Assembly (NCBI RefSeq): GCF_000507185.2
Contig: NZ_AYTM02000002.1
Location: 519,501-583,500, forward strand
Length of the DNA: 64,000 bases
Direction of reading: 5' to 3'
From: Pseudomonas syringae KCTC 12500
Lineage (GTDB): Bacteria > Pseudomonadota > Gammaproteobacteria > Pseudomonadales > Pseudomonadaceae
This document shows, piece by piece, positions 60,179 to 64,000 of the stretch (its first letter is position 1; each line of letters opens with the position of its first letter). Below the pieces are notes generated by a model, which had not been told where the DNA came from, did not search any database, and worked only from the letters and a program-made list of their open reading frames with translations. The position numbers and the translations under genes are program-made.

Positions 60179-62134
60179 TCAAGCAGCGTTCATGGCCTTG
60201 TGCGTGTCGATCAGATGCTGCACCACGCCCGGGTCGGCCAGGGTAGAGATGTCACCCAGCGCATCGTACTCGGCGGTCGCAATCTTGCGCAGGATGCGGC
60301 GCATGATCTTGCCCGAACGGGTCTTCGGCAGGCCGGGCGCCCACTGAATGAAGTCAGGCGAGGCAATCGGACCGATCTCCTTGCGCACCCAGTTGCGCAA
60401 TTCGGTGCGCAGCGCGTCGCTCGGTTCTTCACCGCCATTGAGGGTCACATAAACGTAAATGCCCTGCCCTTTCAGGTCATGCGGCACACCGACCACAGCA
60501 GCCTCGGCGACTTTCGGGTGCGCAACCATTGCGCTTTCGATTTCAGCCGTGCCCATGCGGTGGCCGGAAACGTTGAGCACGTCATCCACACGCCCGGTGA
60601 TCCAGAAATAACCGTCCTCGTCACGACGGGCACCGTCACCGGTGAAGTACATGCCACGGAACGTCTTGAAGTAGGTGTCGACGAAACGGTCATGATCGCC
60701 GTACAGCGAGCGCGACTGGCCCGGCCACGAATCGAGGATCACCAGATTGCCCTCGGCAGCGCCCTCGATGAGGTTGCCCAGGTTATCCACCAGCGCCGGA
60801 ATCACACCGAAGAACGGACGTGTCGCCGAGCCCGGTTTCAGGGCGGTCGCGCCTGGCAACGGGCTGATCAGGATGCCGCCGGTTTCAGTCTGCCACCAGG
60901 TATCGACAATCGGGCAGTTCTGCTTGCCGACCGTGTTGTAGTACCAGGCCCAGGCTTCCGGGTTGATCGGCTCGCCCACCGAACCCAGCAGGCGCAGGCT
61001 GGAACCGTCGGCGCCTTCAACGGACTTGGTGCCTTCAGCCATCATGGCGCGAATCGCGGTCGGCGCGGTGTAGAGGATATTGACCTTGTGCTTGTCGATG
61101 ATCTTCGACACGCGGGTGATGTCCGGATAGTTCGGCACGCCTTCGAACAGCAGCGTGGTCGCACCATTGGCCAGAGGGCCGTAGACAATGTAACTGTGCC
61201 CGGTGACCCAGCCGACGTCGGCGGTGCACCAATAGACTTCACCTGGTTTGTAGTCGAACACGCGTTCGTGGGTCAGCGCGGCATACAGCAGGTAACCTGC
61301 GGTGGTGTGCAACACGCCCTTGGGTTTGCCGGTCGAGCCCGAGGTGTAGAGAATGAACAGCGACTCTTCAGCACCCATCTCTTTCGGCGCGCAGGTGCTG
61401 GACGCCACTTCCAGAAGCGAGTGGTACCAGATATCACGGTGACGGTTCCATTCGATCTCGCCCCCGGTGCGCTTGCAGACGATGACCTTCTGCACGCTGC
61501 TGGTTTCCGGGTTGGTCAGGGCGCGGTCGACGTTGGCCTTGAGCGCTGTCTTCTTGCCGCCACGCAGACCTTCGTCGGCAGTGATGACCACTTTGGAACT
61601 GCAATCGATAATCCGGCCAGCCAGCGCTTCGGGCGAGAAGCCGCCGAACACCACCGAGTGAATCGCACCGATCCGCGCGCACGCCAGCATGGCGACCACA
61701 GCCTCGGGGATCATCGGCATGTAGATGGTCACGACGTCACCACGGTGCACGTCCTGGCCACGCAGCGCGTTGGCGAACTTGCACACTTCGGCGTGCAGTT
61801 CGCGGTAGGTGATTTCCCGGTGCTCGGAAGGGTCATCGCCCTCCCAGATGATGGCGATGCTGTCGCCGCGTTCTTCCAGATGGCGATCCAGGCAGTTGTA
61901 GGCAACGTTCAGCGTGCCGTCGGCGAACCATTTGATATCGACACGGTGATCATCGAACGAGGTCTGTTTGACCACGGTGAAAGGTTTGATCCAGTCGAGG
62001 CGCTGAGCCTGTTCACGCCAGAAACCATCAGGGTTGACCACCGACTGCTGGTACATGGCCTTGTAGGTCGCTTCATCCGTCAGCGTAGTCGCTGCGACTT
62101 CTGGGCGGACGGGGTACAGGGAAGCTGCACTCAT
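60179..62134 (-). CDS. acsA: Acetyl-CoA synthetase
   Basis: A 651-residue AMP-forming enzyme from [13 protein letters not shown] (62134); upstream in-frame codons are spurious. [20 protein letters not shown] is the ATP-binding motif, WWQTETGG the core, [20 protein letters not shown] the hinge, and [15 protein letters not shown] carries the Lys that is acetylated to switch the enzyme off. It activates acetate to acetyl-CoA via acetyl-AMP. Confidence 0.96.
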   Translation of the reverse strand: MSAASLYPVRPEVAATTLTDEATYKAMYQQSVVNPDGFWREQAQRLDWIKPFTVVKQTSFDDHRVDIKWFADGTLNVAYNCLDRHLEERGDSIAIIWEGDDPSEHREITYRELHAEVCKFANALRGQDVHRGDVVTIYMPMIPEAVVAMLACARIGAIHSVVFGGFSPEALAGRIIDCSSKVVITADEGLRGGKKTALKANVDRALTNPETSSVQKVIVCKRTGGEIEWNRHRDIWYHSLLEVASSTCAPKEMGAEESLFILYTSGSTGKPKGVLHTTAGYLLYAALTHERVFDYKPGEVYWCTADVGWVTGHSYIVYGPLANGATTLLFEGVPNYPDITRVSKIIDKHKVNILYTAPTAIRAMMAEGTKSVEGADGSSLRLLGSVGEPINPEAWAWYYNTVGKQNCPIVDTWWQTETGGILISPLPGATALKPGSATRPFFGVIPALVDNLGNLIEGAAEGNLVILDSWPGQSRSLYGDHDRFVDTYFKTFRGMYFTGDGARRDEDGYFWITGRVDDVLNVSGHRMGTAEIESAMVAHPKVAEAAVVGVPHDLKGQGIYVYVTLNGGEEPSDALRTELRNWVRKEIGPIASPDFIQWAPGLPKTRSGKIMRRILRKIATAEYDALGDISTLADPGVVQHLIDTHKAMNAA

Positions 62135-62233
62135 CTTGGTTACCTCGGTGGATAGTTGTTGTTTTATGCCCCTGTTGTATCCCGCCCCACCCGCAGGGGC
62201 CATTCGACGTTGGTCTTACCGGGCGGGGCCGGA

Positions 62234-62353
62234 GCTGCAAGCCATAAGCTGCAAGCCATAAGCTGCAAGCCGCAAGCATTAAGCCCGAAAGCTTGAAGCT
62301 TGAAGCTTGAAGCTTGAAGCTTGCAGCTTGCAGCTTGCAGCTTGCAGCTTGCA
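62234..62353. repeat. Heptad tandem repeat tract upstream of acsA
   Basis: Seventeen 7-base units that start with GC: eight variable ones (GCTGCAA, GCCATAA, GCCGCAA, GCATTAA, GCCCGAA), one extra A at 62290, then GCTTGAA four times and GCTTGCA five times. The left units (GCAAGC-type) are roughly complementary to the right (GCTTGC), so the tract can fold into a long imperfect hairpin. It lies 100 bp before the acsA start. Confidence 0.85.
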
Positions 62354-62570
62354 CCTGCCCTCAAGATTATTACCATTTTGATAAAAGCGCTTATCCAAAG
62401 TCTTTATATATGCACTGTCGCAACAGGCATAGAATTCGATCCGCCAACAAGGCAGACATCAACTGCCCCCACGCAGTGTTGTTCCAACTCGAAAAACGTA
62501 TCAGACCGCCTTAGCCCATGATGTCAAAAACGTGATGCGACGGCGCTCACTTTGAAAAAGGTAAACGACA

Positions 62571-62837
62571 ATGAAAGCTTTATTAGTGGCATTGGCCCTG
62601 TGCGGTATCAGCAGTTTCGCCATGGCCGAAGAATCGCAGACCAAAGTGGCTGCGCAACAGGCGCGTGTCGAGCAATATACCTACGGCACTCATCTGGATA
62701 TCGCCCGGGTTATTTCCATCAGCCAGATCCCTAACGTCTGCGCAGTGGTCCCGGCGCGCATGGTGTATGAAGATTCGCAAGGCGCGCGCCACACCATGGG
62801 CTATCAGGTGATGGGCAACGGCTGCAGCAACGGTTGA
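62571..62837 (+). CDS. Small exported DUF2790 protein
   Basis: An 88-residue protein with a signal peptide (MKALLVALALCGISSFAMAE) and a DUF2790 domain: YTYGTHLDIARVISISQIPN, then CAVVPARMVYEDSQG and MGYQVMGNGC. The family is nearly confined to Pseudomonas, often in several copies, and its role is unknown; two Cys may form a disulfide. Confidence 0.85.
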   Translation: MKALLVALALCGISSFAMAEESQTKVAAQQARVEQYTYGTHLDIARVISISQIPNVCAVVPARMVYEDSQGARHTMGYQVMGNGCSNG

Positions 62838-62934
62838 GGCTTCTTGCCGTTGCAACCTGTGCACGACGCCTCGCCGCTATATTAAGGTGCGAGGCGCATG
62901 CACGAAGTGGCTGACACGACTAGCAATGAGCGAG

Positions 62935-64000
62935 TTATTTATCGACAGGATGCGGATCTGATTCGCGCCCTAATTCATAGTCGCGCAACTTGTTGGCAAT
63001 CGTTGTATGAGACACCTCCAGGCGTTTACCTAATTGGCGACTGCTGGGATATTGCGCATACAGTTGTTCCAGCACCGACTTTTCAAAGCGCCCGATAATA
63101 GCGCCCAGCCCGCCCTCCAGCGACACTTCACTCAATCCTTGTCGCACGCCGTAATCCGGCAAACGAATGTGCTCGGCCTGCACCTTGCCGCCATCACACA
63201 GCGATACGGCCTGAAACAATACGTTTTCCAGTTGCCGCACATTGCCGGGCCAGTGGTACTGACTCAGACGCTTGATGGCCGCAGGTGATATGCCGGGCAG
63301 CGGACAGCCTATCTGCCGGCTGGCCTGATCGATAAAATGCTCCACCAGAGGCTCAAGACCGTCCAGACAGTCGCGCAGTGGCGGTATATGCAGCGACAGC
63401 ACGTTAAGGCGATGATAAAGGTCCTGCCTGAACATGCCTTTGGCGCACAGCTCCGAAAGATCGACCTGGGTCGAACACATCACTCGCACATCAAGAAACA
63501 TGTCCTCGTCACTGCCGACCCGGCGAAAGCTGCCGTCCTGAATGAAGCGCAGCAGTTTGGCCTGCATACGGGCGCTCAGCTCACCTACACCATCGAGAAA
63601 CAGCGTGCCGCCCGCGGTCAGTTCCAACAGCCCCAGCCGCCCTTCCGCACGCGCGCCTTCGAACGCACCAGGGTCATAACCGAACAGCTCGATCTCGGCC
63701 ATGGACTCCGACAACCCGGCACAGTTGAGTGCCATCAGCGGTGACTGGCCGCGCGGGCTTGCCAGGTGACAGGCGCGGGCCAGCAACTCCTTGCCGGTGC
63801 CGGTTTCGCCCTCGATCAGCAGCGGCGCATCGAGGGGCGCCATGCGCCGCGCCTCTCGAACCACAGCAGCCATGACCTTCGAGCTCTGAAAGATGCTGTC
63901 GAAGCCACGCAGCTCCTGCTTGCGCACATGGTAGATGCGCTCGCCGACCCGATCCGCGCGGTGCAGCGTCAGCACGGCCCCGGCCATGGCTTCGCTGTCG
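62935..64000 (-). CDS. phhR: PhhR/TyrR-like regulator, N-terminus beyond window
   Basis: The frame runs open to the window edge, so the start (ACT and PAS domains of the TyrR family) is missing. Visible are the AAA+ domain, Walker A GETGTGKE, GTLFLDGVGEL, HWPGNVRQLENVL, and a C-terminal HTH (GKRLEVSHTTIANKLRDY). The sigma54-contact loop reads GAFEGA rather than GAFTGA, as in TyrR-like proteins that do not need sigma54. Family members sense aromatic amino acids; PhhR controls phenylalanine/tyrosine catabolism. The symbol is a likely but unproven match. Confidence 0.7.
   Translation of the reverse strand, partial: DSEAMAGAVLTLHRADRVGERIYHVRKQELRGFDSIFQSSKVMAAVVREARRMAPLDAPLLIEGETGTGKELLARACHLASPRGQSPLMALNCAGLSESMAEIELFGYDPGAFEGARAEGRLGLLELTAGGTLFLDGVGELSARMQAKLLRFIQDGSFRRVGSDEDMFLDVRVMCSTQVDLSELCAKGMFRQDLYHRLNVLSLHIPPLRDCLDGLEPLVEHFIDQASRQIGCPLPGISPAAIKRLSQYHWPGNVRQLENVLFQAVSLCDGGKVQAEHIRLPDYGVRQGLSEVSLEGGLGAIIGRFEKSVLEQLYAQYPSSRQLGKRLEVSHTTIANKLRDYELGRESDPHPVDK

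Noticed and set aside
60200..62155. 651-codon plus-strand frame opposite acsA
   Set aside because: Antisense shadow of acsA.
62234..62353. CRISPR-like repeats
   Set aside because: Units are 7 bp with no spacers and no cas genes nearby; a simple tandem repeat.

Overview
The window is a piece of a Pseudomonas chromosome. Most of the right half is collinear with a familiar Pseudomonas core block: amrZ, mgtE, rsmA/csrA, lysC, alaS, the aru/ast arginine succinyltransferase genes, argR, the aotJQMOP arginine/ornithine transporter, acsA and a phhR-like regulator. I cannot fix the species from sequence alone; a fluorescens/syringae-type lineage is my best guess. The left 35 kb is accessory DNA, lower in G+C and rich in defence-like ATPases, recombinases, pseudogenes and tRNA fragments.

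Region 1 (1-11.7 kb) is an older, partly decayed accessory segment with all main genes on the minus strand: the end of a membrane protein, a PIN-like nuclease with a long linker, a frameshifted secreted protein, a frameshifted serine resolvase with nearby repeats, a 1221-residue STAND-type NTPase, a scrap of an IS3-family OrfA and an 883-residue SMC/RloC-like ATPase. It ends at two tRNA 3'-end fragments.

Region 2 (11,732-35,302, 23.6 kb) is, on my reading, one discrete mobile element. It has perfect 11-bp inverted ends (TTATCTGTGGT), is flanked by 6-bp direct repeats (GAACCT), and has split a tRNA-Arg(CCT) gene in its T loop: the 5' part lies at 35,303-35,359 and the 3' part at 11,706-11,731. 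Just inside the left end sits a three-gene recombinase operon resembling the Gamma-Mobile-Trio (GmtY/Z/X) family. Cargo follows: a J-domain protein, a ruined NYN/OST-HTH gene, a nucleoid-associated protein paired with a membrane protein, a Septu-like PtuA/PtuB pair, two small conserved genes, and a tightly coupled four-gene operon (D12 adenine methyltransferase, membrane-anchored PLD-like protein, GHMP kinase, and a Ham1-like pyrophosphatase fused to a P-loop nucleotide kinase). A three-gene minus-strand operon with an MbcA/ParS-like C-terminus, divergent from an XRE regulator, closes the cargo. Two intact tRNA-Arg genes (CCT and TCT) lie just inside the right end; the CCT copy would replace the gene the element destroyed.

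Region 3 (35.3-46.4 kb) is core: two small membrane/secreted proteins, amrZ, mgtE, a DUF4124/SmpA-like lipoprotein-type gene, tRNA-Arg(ACG) x2, tRNA-Ser(GCT), rsmA, lysC, alaS, ltaE, and an FMN riboswitch driving a lumazine synthase gene.

Region 4 (46.4-64 kb) is the arginine uptake and catabolism block. AotJQMP import arginine/ornithine, ArgR senses arginine and the AruC-FG-B-D-E enzymes run the succinyltransferase route to glutamate; three sites of the form TGTCGC-N8-AA lie before aruC and aotJ. Acetyl-CoA synthetase, a heptad repeat tract, a DUF2790 protein and the truncated phhR-like gene end the window.

The best candidate for an undescribed system is the 28.1-32.7 kb operon, and the best structural finding is the tRNA-splitting element with its replacement tRNA.
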